From contig JACKAK010000005.1 in NCBI GenBank assembly GCA_020635115.1, positions 1-64,000 of the forward strand: a stretch of 64,000 nt of DNA, in the 5' to 3' direction. Both the position numbers and the translations under genes were made by a program. A model generated the notes under the pieces. It did no database searches. It had not been told where the DNA came from and saw only the letters and a program-made list of their open reading frames with translations. Positions 35,308 through 44,068 of this stretch are shown one piece after another (position 1 is the stretch's first letter; every line of letters begins with the position of its first letter). The stretch is from Halobacteriovoraceae bacterium (lineage in GTDB: Bacteria; Bdellovibrionota; Bacteriovoracia; Bacteriovoracales; Bacteriovoracaceae).

Positions 35308-36531
35308 CTAATGCACCGTAGGGGTTACTGCTTCAACGGTCTGGCCAATGCCAACTCCTCCACAGTCTCTTTGGGTGCGCCCCACCCTGTTAATATTTTT
35401 TGCTGCATTTAAATCTGCATCTTCTTTGTGCCCACAATTCAAACACTCAAAATGTTTGTTCTTGCGGTTCATCTTATTGTTGTACAGACATTCACTGCAT
35501 CTCGTACTTGTGAACTTGGGATTCACTAACTCTAGATGACCACCATTCCATTCACATTTATAGCTTAGTTGGAGAGCAAAAATTCCCCAACCCTGAAAAA
35601 GAATTTCACGGTTCAGCCCTGACTTTGCCGCAACATTTTTTCCTGGAGTTTCGAGAGTTCCCTTTGCTGACTTTGACATGTTTTTAATCTTTAAGTCCTC
35701 AAGAGTAACATAGCTGTGATTCTTAGCTATATAGCTTGATGCCTTATGTAGAAAATCATGTCTTATGCTAGCTATTTTTGAATGTAGTTTTCTAATTTTA
35801 TTATTCACTTTCTTCCAACTTTGGGAGAATTTCTTTTTAAGTCTCAACCTTTTTTGCAAAACTTTGATTCTCTCTCTAAGTATGTGACAATTTTTTGGAA
35901 GGGTAAATTTTAAATTTCTCAAACAGTCATCTCTTGAACTTAAAACCAACGTCTCTGAAATTCCCCGGTCGATACCAACTGTAGGAAGATTGTTATATGG
36001 TATTTCAAGGTGTTTTTCACTGCAAAAAGCAATATACCAGCCATCAACCTCTTTTTTAATAGTCGCATTTTTGATTTTGCCTTCAATTTTTCGACTTAAT
36101 CTAAATGCGACTTCTCCGATTTTAGGAAGCTTAACAAAAGCTTTCTTTCGAGTTACTTTTCTCACAGAGAATTGTTTAGCGTCTGGAAAACGAAAACTAT
36201 CACCAATTCCCTTTTTCTTGTATTTTGGAAATCCAAAACCGGATCTCCAAAATGACTTAAAGGCCTTATCTAAATCTTTTAAAGACTGTTGAAGAATTTG
36301 TGCCGGAGAATCTTTGATCCACTCAAATCCCTCACACGATTTTAGGTCCTTTAACTCATTTGCCTGATCATAGTAGTTAATTGAGCTTCTATATTGAGTC
36401 CATGAAAGAATTCTATGCTCAAGGCAAAGGTTATAGAGAAACCGACAGGTTCCGGCCCATGAGGAAAATATCTCAATTTGACTCTCACTAGGATTTAACT
36501 TGAATTTATAGGCCAGATTAATCTTTTCCAT
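35308..36531 (-). CDS. tnpB: TnpB, RNA-guided nuclease of IS605
   Basis: 407 residues, full length for TnpB. The N-terminal wedge begins YKFKLNPSESQIE. The RuvC-like site is intact: Asp in TVGIDRG, Glu in YVTLEDLKIKNM and Asp in EDADLNAAKN. The zinc finger has CSEC and CLNC pairs. TnpB cuts DNA at the target specified by an omega-RNA transcribed from the right end, promoting retention of the element. All active residues are there, so it is probably functional. It is divergent from tnpA. Confidence 0.95.
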   Translation of the reverse strand: MEKINLAYKFKLNPSESQIEIFSSWAGTCRFLYNLCLEHRILSWTQYRSSINYYDQANELKDLKSCEGFEWIKDSPAQILQQSLKDLDKAFKSFWRSGFGFPKYKKKGIGDSFRFPDAKQFSVRKVTRKKAFVKLPKIGEVAFRLSRKIEGKIKNATIKKEVDGWYIAFCSEKHLEIPYNNLPTVGIDRGISETLVLSSRDDCLRNLKFTLPKNCHILRERIKVLQKRLRLKKKFSQSWKKVNNKIRKLHSKIASIRHDFLHKASSYIAKNHSYVTLEDLKIKNMSKSAKGTLETPGKNVAAKSGLNREILFQGWGIFALQLSYKCEWNGGHLELVNPKFTSTRCSECLYNNKMNRKNKHFECLNCGHKEDADLNAAKNINRVGRTQRDCGGVGIGQTVEAVTPTVH

Positions 36532-36588
36532 ACAGACTTAGAATATCACTTCTTGACCTATTGGCCAAGAGAAATTAATTATTAGTCT

Positions 36589-37038
36589 ATGAGTAATTTA
36601 AATTCAAATAAATCAATCAAAGAACGTACAAATCCAAAGATCAGACATGGCAGACACTGCACCTTTCTGCTTCATGCACACTTAGTCTTTGTAACAAAAT
36701 ATAGGCGAGTTTGCTTTACATCGCGAGTATTAGATCACCTCAAAGAAGTTTTTAATTCCGTATGCTCTGATTTTGAAGCGGAGTTGGTTGAATTTGAAGG
36801 AGAAGGCGATCACGTTCATCTTCTGGTAAATTACCCGCCAAAAGTGACGCTTTCAAAACTTGTGGGATCTTTAAAGGGGGTTTCATCAAGATATATTCGA
36901 GAATCAAATTATCCTGAAATTAGAAAAAAACTATGGGGAAATGCTCTTTGGTCACCTAGTTATTTTGCAGGAAGTTGTGGAGGGGCGCCACTGGAAGTCA
37001 TCAAGCAATATATAGAGCAGCAAGACAGACCTCATTAA
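36589..37038 (+). CDS. tnpA: TnpA, Y1 HUH transposase of IS605
   Basis: 149 residues. The single-strand transposase has HLVFVTKYRR, the HUH motif His75-Val-His77 (GDHVHLLV) and catalytic Tyr141 (VIKQYIEQQ). It excises and inserts the element as single-stranded DNA. An extra ~20 residues precede the usual start region. It is clearly related to, but diverged from, the TnpA encoded at 63094-63516, so the window carries two different IS200/IS605 lineages. Confidence 0.95.
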   Translation: MSNLNSNKSIKERTNPKIRHGRHCTFLLHAHLVFVTKYRRVCFTSRVLDHLKEVFNSVCSDFEAELVEFEGEGDHVHLLVNYPPKVTLSKLVGSLKGVSSRYIRESNYPEIRKKLWGNALWSPSYFAGSCGGAPLEVIKQYIEQQDRPH

Positions 37039-37312
37039 CCTCGCCAGTGGGCATTTGCTTATATCTCCGCACTAAAGTACCGAGTTTTACGCAAATTTTT
37101 GATAAAATTTTTCAATGTATCTTCATGCAATCTTGAATCAGAAAATAGATATGTAATAATAGATGTTATCGATATTAACCAAAACGTGAATACAGCTCTA
37201 GATTAGGTTAAAATTAATTTTGTTCAGTTAATTCTTGTTGTTCAATATTTTTTATAATGTATATACAATTCTAAAAAATTAATCCACAGAGCGCGAAATA
37301 ATTACAACTTTT

Positions 37313-38092
37313 TCATTTTGAATTGAAAGCACTTACGACTAGTTCATCGAAATAATTAGCACTCATTCCATTATCTACAATAAGCGTCTGAGCATTTATT
37401 CCCGAGCTTAATGGTGATAATAAAAATGAAATCGTATTAGCGACTTCTTGGGTTTTTAAGGCCTCGTGGTTCAAGCAAAGTTGTGTGGTATAGAGATAGT
37501 TTTCAATATAGCCTGGAATACCGGCCGAAGCTGATGTCTTGAGAGGTCCAACACCAACAGCGTTACATCGAATTTTTTTATGTGATAATGATTTAGCCAA
37601 AAAAACTGCACAACTTTCGAGTGCGGCCTTAACAGGTCCCATATAACCATAATTTGTTGCTCTTAGGTTTGAAATCGATACCGTGACGACCGAGCTATTT
37701 TCACACATAATGGGATGGAGATATTTTAAGAGAGAAACCAATGAAAAACATGAAATATTTGTGGCCTGAGCAAAGTCTGTCCAGTTTGTTTCATGAAATG
37801 GTTTAATTCCTTCTGAATAATTTGCAAAAGCGATTGAATGGAGAATTCCCGATAGTTGGGTATTTTCGAGTTTATTTGCCAATTCCCAAACGTCTTGTTC
37901 TTTTTCTACATCACAAATAAAAATCTTACTGTCAGGAAAAAGAGTTTCGACTTTTTGAGCATGATTTGCGGATTGAACAGAAAATAAACAGGTCGCACCA
38001 TTTTCAATAAGTGACTTAGCGACAAATGTTGCCACAGATTTTTTATTTGCGACTCCCGTGATGAGAAATGTTTTTCCACTAAAGTTAATCAT
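37313..38092 (-). CDS. FabI-like enoyl-ACP reductase
   Basis: 259 residues. The NAD-binding segment LITGVANKKSVATFVA matches the FabI form rather than GxxxGxG. The Tyr-x6-Lys pair is Tyr148 and Lys155 (NYGYMGPVKAALE), the FabI signature. The usual TYLGA strand is replaced by SISNLRA, so this is probably a diverged paralogue of housekeeping FabI. It reduces the enoyl intermediate in the elongation cycle. It overlaps the FabZ gene by 4 bases and is the last gene of the operon. Confidence 0.85.
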   Translation of the reverse strand: MINFSGKTFLITGVANKKSVATFVAKSLIENGATCLFSVQSANHAQKVETLFPDSKIFICDVEKEQDVWELANKLENTQLSGILHSIAFANYSEGIKPFHETNWTDFAQATNISCFSLVSLLKYLHPIMCENSSVVTVSISNLRATNYGYMGPVKAALESCAVFLAKSLSHKKIRCNAVGVGPLKTSASAGIPGYIENYLYTTQLCLNHEALKTQEVANTISFLLSPLSSGINAQTLIVDNGMSANYFDELVVSAFNSK

Positions 38093-38514
38093 GAGTTCTT
38101 CTCGTCAATCAGGGCACAAACAAATTTAAGTGTTAGTATCTTTTTTTGATTAACTTCTATATGTCCGTTGAAATAATAAGCATTTTGAAGGCATTCATCT
38201 AATTTAACTTTCATATTTAAAAGATCTCCAGGGCGAACGATGCCTTTGAATTTTACATTGTCAATTCTGGTTACAACTCCTACCTTTCCATCTTTTTGTC
38301 CAGCGATTAACAATGCACCGGTTTGAAATATGGACTCAAGCAGGAGAACTCCTGGCATTATTGGATTTCCCGGGAAGTGACCTCTGAAGAAGTCCTCATG
38401 CCCGGTGATTTTTTTTTGTGCATGAATATGAGAATTGTCTCTTTCGATTATTTTATCTACAAAGAGAAATGGATCGCGCTGAGGGATAATACTTAAAATG
38501 TCATTATTATCCAT
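38089..38514 (-). CDS. FabZ-like beta-hydroxyacyl-ACP dehydratase
   Basis: 141 residues, hot-dog fold. The catalytic pair is His46 (RGHFPGNPIMPG) and Glu60 (VLLLESIFQ). The IIPQRDPFLFVD start is typical of FabZ. It dehydrates 3-hydroxyacyl-ACP. It shares one base with the FabG gene (38514) and overlaps the FabI-like gene by 4, so the three reductive-cycle genes form one tightly coupled operon. A housekeeping fabZ normally lies near lpxA; that is not the case here. Confidence 0.92.
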   Translation of the reverse strand: MDNNDILSIIPQRDPFLFVDKIIERDNSHIHAQKKITGHEDFFRGHFPGNPIMPGVLLLESIFQTGALLIAGQKDGKVGVVTRIDNVKFKGIVRPGDLLNMKVKLDECLQNAYYFNGHIEVNQKKILTLKFVCALIDEKNS

Positions 38515-39266
38515 TAAAGTCCCCCTGATATTTCAAGAGTTGCACCAGTGATATAGGATGCTTCTTTAGAGGCAAGAAATAAAACTGCGGCAGCAACTTC
38601 ATCAATTTGTCCAAATCTTTTAAGTGGGACTTGTTTTTTATATTCTTTCACAAGTTCCATTGGGAGGTCATTTATCAGTTCAGTTTCTATAAAACCAGGT
38701 AACACGTTATTAATGGTGATACCTCTTTTTCCAACTTCTTTAGCTACTGATTTTGAAAGAGCGACTTGTCCGGCCTTGGAAGCGGCGTAGTTTGCTTGCC
38801 CTGCTAGTCCTAAATTTCCGCTGACAGAGCTCATATTTATAATTCTTCCATAGCGATTTTGCATAAAATGAGCGACAGCTCCTTTAGTCATTAAATAGGT
38901 CCCTTTAAGGTTTGTATCAATTACTTTGTCCCAATCTTCTTCTTGCATAATTGCAATGAGGCCATCTTTTCTAATTCCGCCATTATTGACAAGAACATTC
39001 ACCGTTAATGTTGCAGAGTTTATCCAGTTATAGAAATCTTCAACTTCATTTTTATTTGAAATATCAAATTTCTTAAGTGTAAGATTATCACTTAATGGGC
39101 CAAGAGAAATTTTGAAACTTTCAGCGGCCTGAACATTATCAGAATACGTTGCAATTACTTTTGCTCCACTTTCTAAAAACTTCTCTGAAATACCTCTTCC
39201 AATACCTCGAGTTCCCCCCGTGACGATAACAACTTGTCCAGTAAAATCAAATTTCATATTATTCAT
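38514..39266 (-). CDS. FabG-like 3-oxoacyl-ACP reductase
   Basis: 250 residues, classical SDR. The cofactor motif GGTRGIGRG is at residues 17-25, NNGG near 94-97, and the catalytic set is Ser147, Tyr160 and Lys164 (ANYAASKAG). It reduces the ketone formed by the KAS. Three bases separate it from the CrtI-like gene upstream. In this context it probably serves the dedicated pathway with the KAS and ACP of the facing operon; housekeeping FabG function cannot be excluded. Confidence 0.93.
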   Translation of the reverse strand: MNNMKFDFTGQVVIVTGGTRGIGRGISEKFLESGAKVIATYSDNVQAAESFKISLGPLSDNLTLKKFDISNKNEVEDFYNWINSATLTVNVLVNNGGIRKDGLIAIMQEEDWDKVIDTNLKGTYLMTKGAVAHFMQNRYGRIINMSSVSGNLGLAGQANYAASKAGQVALSKSVAKEVGKRGITINNVLPGFIETELINDLPMELVKEYKKQVPLKRFGQIDEVAAAVLFLASKEASYITGATLEISGGL

Positions 39267-39268
39267 TT

Positions 39269-40702
39269 TTATTCCTCGATTTTTGTTAAGTATGAATCTA
39301 CTTCATGAGATTGGATGACTCCATAATTAGCAGCACCTAACCATCCAGACATGATAATACCAACTGAACCGCTATGAAACAGACCTTCAATTTCTTTATG
39401 CATATTCATGCTTACTTCTAGTCCTTCAAACTTGGTTCCAAAAGAGGATCCTTTTCGATGGTGTGTATAGCGCTCAATTGTCAGTGGAGTTGCTGCTTCG
39501 ATGAAATCAATTTTTTGAGTAACACCTGGAATGATTTTCTCAATACCTTCTAATGCACGATTAATAAGGTAATTTTTTTGATTCATATAATCTTCATTTG
39601 AAAGATTGGCCCAATCTTCATATAGAGCATTGGATGATGAAACTATCGCGTAGCGGTTATTGAGTTGAGGTCGTGCTTCAGGATAATAGATGGAAAATGT
39701 TTGACTTCCTATTTTAGGAGAAAGCAATAAGTCTGTACTAAACTTGTGATCATCAGAGGTAAAAATAAGGTCTCCCACATGAGGTATAGTTTCCCCATCT
39801 TTAATTCCCATGTAAACTTGGCAACTAGATGTATTAAGTCTTACTTCTTTTGCTCTACTAATGTAGTTTGATTCGAATTTATCTTCTCCTACCATACCGA
39901 ATATAGTTGAAAGCAAATTAGCATTTGAAAGTACGACCGGAGACTCTATAAAATTATCTTCAATGGAGATACCTTTGACTTTGTTATTTTCAACTATAAT
40001 CTTGTCAACTTTTGAGTGGAGTTTAATATCACATCCATTAGTGATGAGTTCAGCTTTCATTTTTCCAATGAGAACATCAGTGCCACCTTTAAAGGTATAA
40101 ACTCCTTTATTCATAAAATTTGAAAAAACAATACCATAAGTAATCGCAGGATCTTCTAGGGTTGAACCATTGGCATAAGTAATTGGTTCTAATAAAAAAC
40201 GTACAACATCAGGTCTATTTGGGAAAAATGTTTCAAACAGTTCTCGATTAGTCATCGAGGAATTATCATAGAAGTTCATTTCTGATAAAAATTTAAAAAA
40301 ATCATCGACTTTCTGTTGTTCTATCTTAAAATCTTGAACCAATTTTTTTGTAAAATCTAATTTGGTAAAATCTGTTTTTATCGTAAACATTGGATTAATG
40401 AAACGAACATCCTTCAGTTGAACGATGGAATCAGATATGTCCTTAGACCAATATTTTCTACATGTTTTGATCATCCCCACAGGGAAACCATGAAGTGAAA
40501 TATCAAAGATGTGATTACCTTGAGATCGTTTAAACCAAGTTGCAAATCCACCAAGTTTATTATGTGCTTCAAGTAATAGTACTTTTCTTCCATTTTGGGA
40601 TAATTTATTTGCAGCGGTCATTCCGGCCAGACCACTGCCGATAATTATAACATCATATGGGCCATTTATTTTTTCTTTTCTTTTAATCAGCATGAAGCGC
40701 AT
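39269..40702 (-). CDS. second CrtI-like FAD-dependent oxidoreductase
   Basis: 477 residues, paralogous to the protein at 27630-29015. It has the FAD motif IIIGSGLAGMTAANKL, LEAHNKLGGFAT, FDISLHGF and the C-terminal closure SGSVGIIMSGWLGAANYG. The first gene of the FabG-FabZ-FabI operon. An ATG three codons later (40693) is also possible; no strong ribosome-binding site decides it. Having a CrtI-like enzyme with each arm suggests two oxidations, for instance polyene formation on the acyl chain. That is inference; it could also be a saturase. Confidence 0.85.
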   Translation of the reverse strand: MRFMLIKRKEKINGPYDVIIIGSGLAGMTAANKLSQNGRKVLLLEAHNKLGGFATWFKRSQGNHIFDISLHGFPVGMIKTCRKYWSKDISDSIVQLKDVRFINPMFTIKTDFTKLDFTKKLVQDFKIEQQKVDDFFKFLSEMNFYDNSSMTNRELFETFFPNRPDVVRFLLEPITYANGSTLEDPAITYGIVFSNFMNKGVYTFKGGTDVLIGKMKAELITNGCDIKLHSKVDKIIVENNKVKGISIEDNFIESPVVLSNANLLSTIFGMVGEDKFESNYISRAKEVRLNTSSCQVYMGIKDGETIPHVGDLIFTSDDHKFSTDLLLSPKIGSQTFSIYYPEARPQLNNRYAIVSSSNALYEDWANLSNEDYMNQKNYLINRALEGIEKIIPGVTQKIDFIEAATPLTIERYTHHRKGSSFGTKFEGLEVSMNMHKEIEGLFHSGSVGIIMSGWLGAANYGVIQSHEVDSYLTKIEE

Positions 40703-40765
40703 TATAATAAAAGCAAAAGATCTCGTCTAGAAGTGGCCCTTTTTAATTTTTTTAAAATCATTGGA

Positions 40766-40795
40766 TTGTCAAAAAATTTACAACTTGCATATGTA
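40766..40795 (+). promoter_or_regulatory. possible promoter of the hemerythrin gene
   Basis: TTGTCA, an 18-base spacer, then TATGTA. It lies about 35 bases before the start at 40830, which has AAAGGAGAGG. The spacer contains the TTACAAC sequence that weakly resembles the palindrome at 25477. Confidence 0.4.
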
Positions 40796-40829
40796 AGAAA
40801 ATAAGAGACAATAATAAAAAGGAGAGGAT

Positions 40830-41246
40830 ATGGGCCTAGTTACATGGACAAGTGAATTTGCAACTGGAATTGACACTATTGACTTTCAGCACAAAAAGCT
40901 TGTGGGTTTTCTTAATGACTTACATAGTGCAGTAGAGTCAGATGGAGAACAGTCTTTGCTAGTTGAAATAACTCTCGGAGAGCTTATCAAGTACACTCAA
41001 TATCATTTTAGTGACGAAGAAGAAATCATGTTGAAATCAGGTTTTTCAGGTCTAGATGAACATAAGCTCAAACATGATGCCTTGAAAAAACAAGTAGTAG
41101 AATTCAAAGTCAAATATGATAATGGTGAAAAAATTGGAAATGCTCTTATCGATTTTTTGAAAAATTGGTTAATCAACCATATCCAAAAAAGTGATTTTGA
41201 GTATGTCCAAGATGTAAAAAATTGGCAGGAACACACTAAAGACTGA
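40830..41246 (+). CDS. bacteriohemerythrin
   Basis: 138 residues, the usual length. The diiron ligands are all visible: His21 (FQHKKL), His59 and Glu63 (YHFSDEE), His78 and His82 (HKLKH), His117 and Asp122 (NHIQKSD). It binds O2 in the cytoplasm, and may buffer or deliver oxygen. A strong ribosome-binding site precedes it. It is divergent from the FabG-FabZ-FabI operon and overlaps the symporter gene tail-to-tail by 11 bases. Confidence 0.96.
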   Translation: MGLVTWTSEFATGIDTIDFQHKKLVGFLNDLHSAVESDGEQSLLVEITLGELIKYTQYHFSDEEEIMLKSGFSGLDEHKLKHDALKKQVVEFKVKYDNGEKIGNALIDFLKNWLINHIQKSDFEYVQDVKNWQEHTKD

Positions 41247-42834
41247 TTATAACACCTAGAATACCAAAAAACCAAAAGACTAAGATAATATAATAAATTT
41301 TCCATTTTTTATGTGACTTCAAATTTAAATCATTTCCTTTAGTCATCCATGTTAATCCAGTAAGGTCTTTGTTCTGCTTATTTTGGGGAATCAATAGTCC
41401 AAAGCAAAAACAGGCAACACAACCAATTACGTTCCACCAAACCCAACTAATCATGGGAAGATATATCCAAAAAAAGGCATTTGCAAAAAGTCCAAAAACA
41501 AGCCCTCCTAAGGCCCCTCTACCTGTTGTTTGAGTTGTCAGAACTCCTAACAGAAAAACTCCTAAGACTGGCCCATTTGCAAGAGAGCCAATTTTATTAA
41601 TTGAGACAATCACTGAATCTGAAATGTCTCCAACAAAAAAGGCAAATACCGTACAAACACTTCCCCAAAAAATAGTTAAAATTTTTGACATGAGAAGTTC
41701 TTGTTTGTCATTGAATTCTTTATTCAGATAACTTCTAAATATATCTTGCATGGATGTTGCACTTAGAGAATTGATTGCAGAATCCAATGATGACATTGCA
41801 GCTGAAAAAAGACCTACAATAACCAGACCGGCCAGACCTTTGGGAAAGTAATTTAATACAAAAACAGGAACAGAGAGATCATAATTGGGGTTTTGGTCTT
41901 TAAGGGGTAATAATTTTATAAAGTCAGGGTTTTTAACAACGTATGCTCCAATACAAACACCTAAAAAACAGTAAGTAAGAACAAGGGGAAAGCGGAGAAT
42001 TCCATTTAAAAACAAAGAGGTATTTGTATCATCTACATTTTTAGTTGAGAGTTCTCTTTGGACTTGTGATTGATCACATCCGTAGTAAGAAATGTATAGG
42101 AAAAATCCACCAATTAGCATGGGAAAAAAAGAATATTCATCTCCATTGAAACCATGTGAGCCGAAATTAAATGATTTTAATCTCTGAGAATCAAACAGAA
42201 GTAATGTTTCATCAAAACCTCCAAGCATACTGACAATAGTCAAAATTGCAGAAATAATTGCAATATAGAGAATAATCATCTGTATAACATCAGAAACGAT
42301 AACTGCTCTCATTCCACCAATTGAGTCATATATAATCGTCACAACTCCAAGTAGGAGTGCTGCGGTTAAAAAACTTACTCCCATACAGTAAGACAAGACA
42401 AGTGATATTCCATAGACTGTAACGCCTGTGGAAACCGCTCTGGCCACCTGAAATATCAATGATAGTGCAAGTCTAGTTTGCTTATCAAAGCGTTTTTCGA
42501 GGTAAGCATATACTGAGATAATATTTAATTTTCTATATAGTGGTAATAAAAAAACCATTAAAAAAATCATGGCCAGGGGAACGGCCAATTCATACTGTAG
42601 CCAGATGAGTCCACCACCAATTGAGAAAGCGACAAAAGCAGGTGCACCCAAAATTGAAGTTGTTGAACATTGAGTGGCCATTGTTGATATGGCCACAGAG
42701 ATAGCACCATTTTTGTTTCCGCCTAAATAATAATCTTCTTTATTTGACTGTCCACGAGATAGATATATACTTAGACCTATCATTGAGAATAAATAGATAA
42801 AAACAATCACCCAATCGATTAAAAGAAGTTGCAT
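41236..42834 (-). CDS. sodium/solute symporter (SSS family)
   Basis: 532 residues from the ATG at 42834, which begins the first membrane helix of family members (LIDWVIVFIYLFSMIGLSIYL). A longer reading frame extends upstream without a plausible protein. About 13 helices are expected. Family landmarks are DYYLGG, LPLYRKLNIISVYAYLEKRF and IYDSIGGMRAVIVSDVIQM. It imports a small solute with Na+. The start codon shares bases with the divergent glycerate kinase start (CATG), so the two genes are probably co-controlled, which suggests uptake of glycerate or its glucoside. Confidence 0.9.
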   Translation of the reverse strand: MQLLLIDWVIVFIYLFSMIGLSIYLSRGQSNKEDYYLGGNKNGAISVAISTMATQCSTTSILGAPAFVAFSIGGGLIWLQYELAVPLAMIFLMVFLLPLYRKLNIISVYAYLEKRFDKQTRLALSLIFQVARAVSTGVTVYGISLVLSYCMGVSFLTAALLLGVVTIIYDSIGGMRAVIVSDVIQMIILYIAIISAILTIVSMLGGFDETLLLFDSQRLKSFNFGSHGFNGDEYSFFPMLIGGFFLYISYYGCDQSQVQRELSTKNVDDTNTSLFLNGILRFPLVLTYCFLGVCIGAYVVKNPDFIKLLPLKDQNPNYDLSVPVFVLNYFPKGLAGLVIVGLFSAAMSSLDSAINSLSATSMQDIFRSYLNKEFNDKQELLMSKILTIFWGSVCTVFAFFVGDISDSVIVSINKIGSLANGPVLGVFLLGVLTTQTTGRGALGGLVFGLFANAFFWIYLPMISWVWWNVIGCVACFCFGLLIPQNKQNKDLTGLTWMTKGNDLNLKSHKKWKIYYIILVFWFFGILGVIISL

Positions 42835-44068
42835 GACTACACCCCTAACGGCCAGTAATCTAACAAAATCCATTTTGGATTTACTCAAACCTGATTTGAA
42901 ACTTAACGAAATAATCAAAAACGTTGAAGGCAAACTTATAATTGCTGGCCATGAATGTCCAGAAAATAGTCCTTTGTTTCTGGTTGGATTAGGAAAAGCA
43001 GCATCTGTTGAAGTAGAAGCTGCTTTAAGTATAATAGAGCGTAAAATTCCAGACAGAGAAATTAAAAAATGTATAGCATATACTAAGCTTGGCCACAGTG
43101 TACAAAATAGCAGGATTCTACAATGGGAGGGCGATCATCCTTTGATAAGTCTGCGAAATCTTCAAAATACTAAAGAATTTAGACAAGAGTTAACAAATAT
43201 TGGGACAGAAGATACATTAATTTTTTTTCTCTCTGGAGGATCTTCTGCTTTGCTAGAAGATCCCATTGATGATCTTAGTTTTGAAAAATTGAAATTTATT
43301 CATAATCAGTTATTAGAGAGCGGTTTAGGCATTAACTCAATGAATCAGATCCGCAAAGGACTCTCAGATGTGAAAAATGGTGGCCTGTTAAAAGATATTA
43401 AGACTAAGCATATCTACTTATTGATTAATAGTGATGTACCAAATGATGATCCTTCAATTGTGGGTTCATCTCCCATCTTATATGAAAAATTGGATCTTAA
43501 AAAAATCAATACATATCTTCAAAAGTATAAATTAAATGTTCGTGAATCAAAAAAAAAAGATGATACAAATGTAAAATTTAGCATTTACCAATCAGCAAAT
43601 AAGCTCATGAGTGAACTTGCTCAGATTATCAAAAATGAATATGGCCCTGAGGTAGTTTTGGGATCAATATATGATGAACAACTAGAAAACGTAGAAGATC
43701 ATATTCTCGAAAATATTCCTAGAACTAAGAATACTGTTTTTATTAGTGGAGGAGAAATAACGATTGAACTGCCTAAAAATCATGGGATCGGTGGAAGAAA
43801 CACACATTTTGTTCTCTCCGTGGCCTGTAGGACATTGGGTGAAAATATTCATATTTATTCGATTGGAACAGATGGCACGGATGGGCCAACAGATATCGCT
43901 GGTGCCTATATAAATAATTCAAAACTTTCTGAAGAAAATTATAGCGACATGAAAATATATCTAGAAAATTTTGATTCTTACAATTATTTTATGAAATATG
44001 GTGAAATAATACGTACAGGCCCCACGGGTTCTAATGTAATGGATATAAGGATTATTTGGCGTGAATGA
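42833..44068 (+). CDS. glycerate 2-kinase (MOFRL family)
   Basis: 411 residues, usual for the DUF4147-MOFRL family. Motifs in order: LVGLGKAASVEVEAAL, FFLSGGSSALLEDP, INSMNQIRKGLSDVKNGGLL, LINSDVPNDDPSIVGSSP, GGEITIELPKNHGIGGRNTHF and the C-terminal GTDGTDGPTDIAGAY. It makes 2-phosphoglycerate from glycerate. The start overlaps that of the divergent symporter on CATG. A 10-A tract at 43549-43558 is within the frame. The stop overlaps the next gene by 8 bases, so kinase and phosphorylase are coupled. Confidence 0.93.
   Translation: MTTPLTASNLTKSILDLLKPDLKLNEIIKNVEGKLIIAGHECPENSPLFLVGLGKAASVEVEAALSIIERKIPDREIKKCIAYTKLGHSVQNSRILQWEGDHPLISLRNLQNTKEFRQELTNIGTEDTLIFFLSGGSSALLEDPIDDLSFEKLKFIHNQLLESGLGINSMNQIRKGLSDVKNGGLLKDIKTKHIYLLINSDVPNDDPSIVGSSPILYEKLDLKKINTYLQKYKLNVRESKKKDDTNVKFSIYQSANKLMSELAQIIKNEYGPEVVLGSIYDEQLENVEDHILENIPRTKNTVFISGGEITIELPKNHGIGGRNTHFVLSVACRTLGENIHIYSIGTDGTDGPTDIAGAYINNSKLSEENYSDMKIYLENFDSYNYFMKYGEIIRTGPTGSNVMDIRIIWRE

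Larger units (their letters stand above)
35265..37085. mobile_element. IS605-type element, intact, ends approximate
   Basis: Divergent tnpA (plus) and tnpB (minus) in the IS605 arrangement, separated by 57 bases. The end next to tnpB has CCCCT/AGGGG (35275-35295) followed by GACGTCAA on the minus strand. The motif CTCC..CACTAAAG appears in the same orientation at both ends (35274-35287 and 37065-37077), supporting these as terminal sequences. The exact cut sites are not fixed. It splits the space between two lipid operons, not a gene. Confidence 0.8.

Noticed and set aside
27630..40702. Carotenoid biosynthesis cluster suggested by the two CrtI-like genes
   Set aside because: No phytoene synthase, prenyl transferase or cyclase gene is present, and the neighbours are all fatty-acid or Ole enzymes.
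26134..40702. Aryl polyene or type II polyketide cluster
   Set aside because: There is only one KAS and no chain-length factor, aromatic starter enzyme or thioesterase, and a FabI-like reductase and OleABCD are present.
42835..42933. N-terminal extension of the symporter
   Set aside because: The extra 33 residues are not membrane-like, overlap the kinase coding sequence, and the ATG at 42834 begins the family's first helix.
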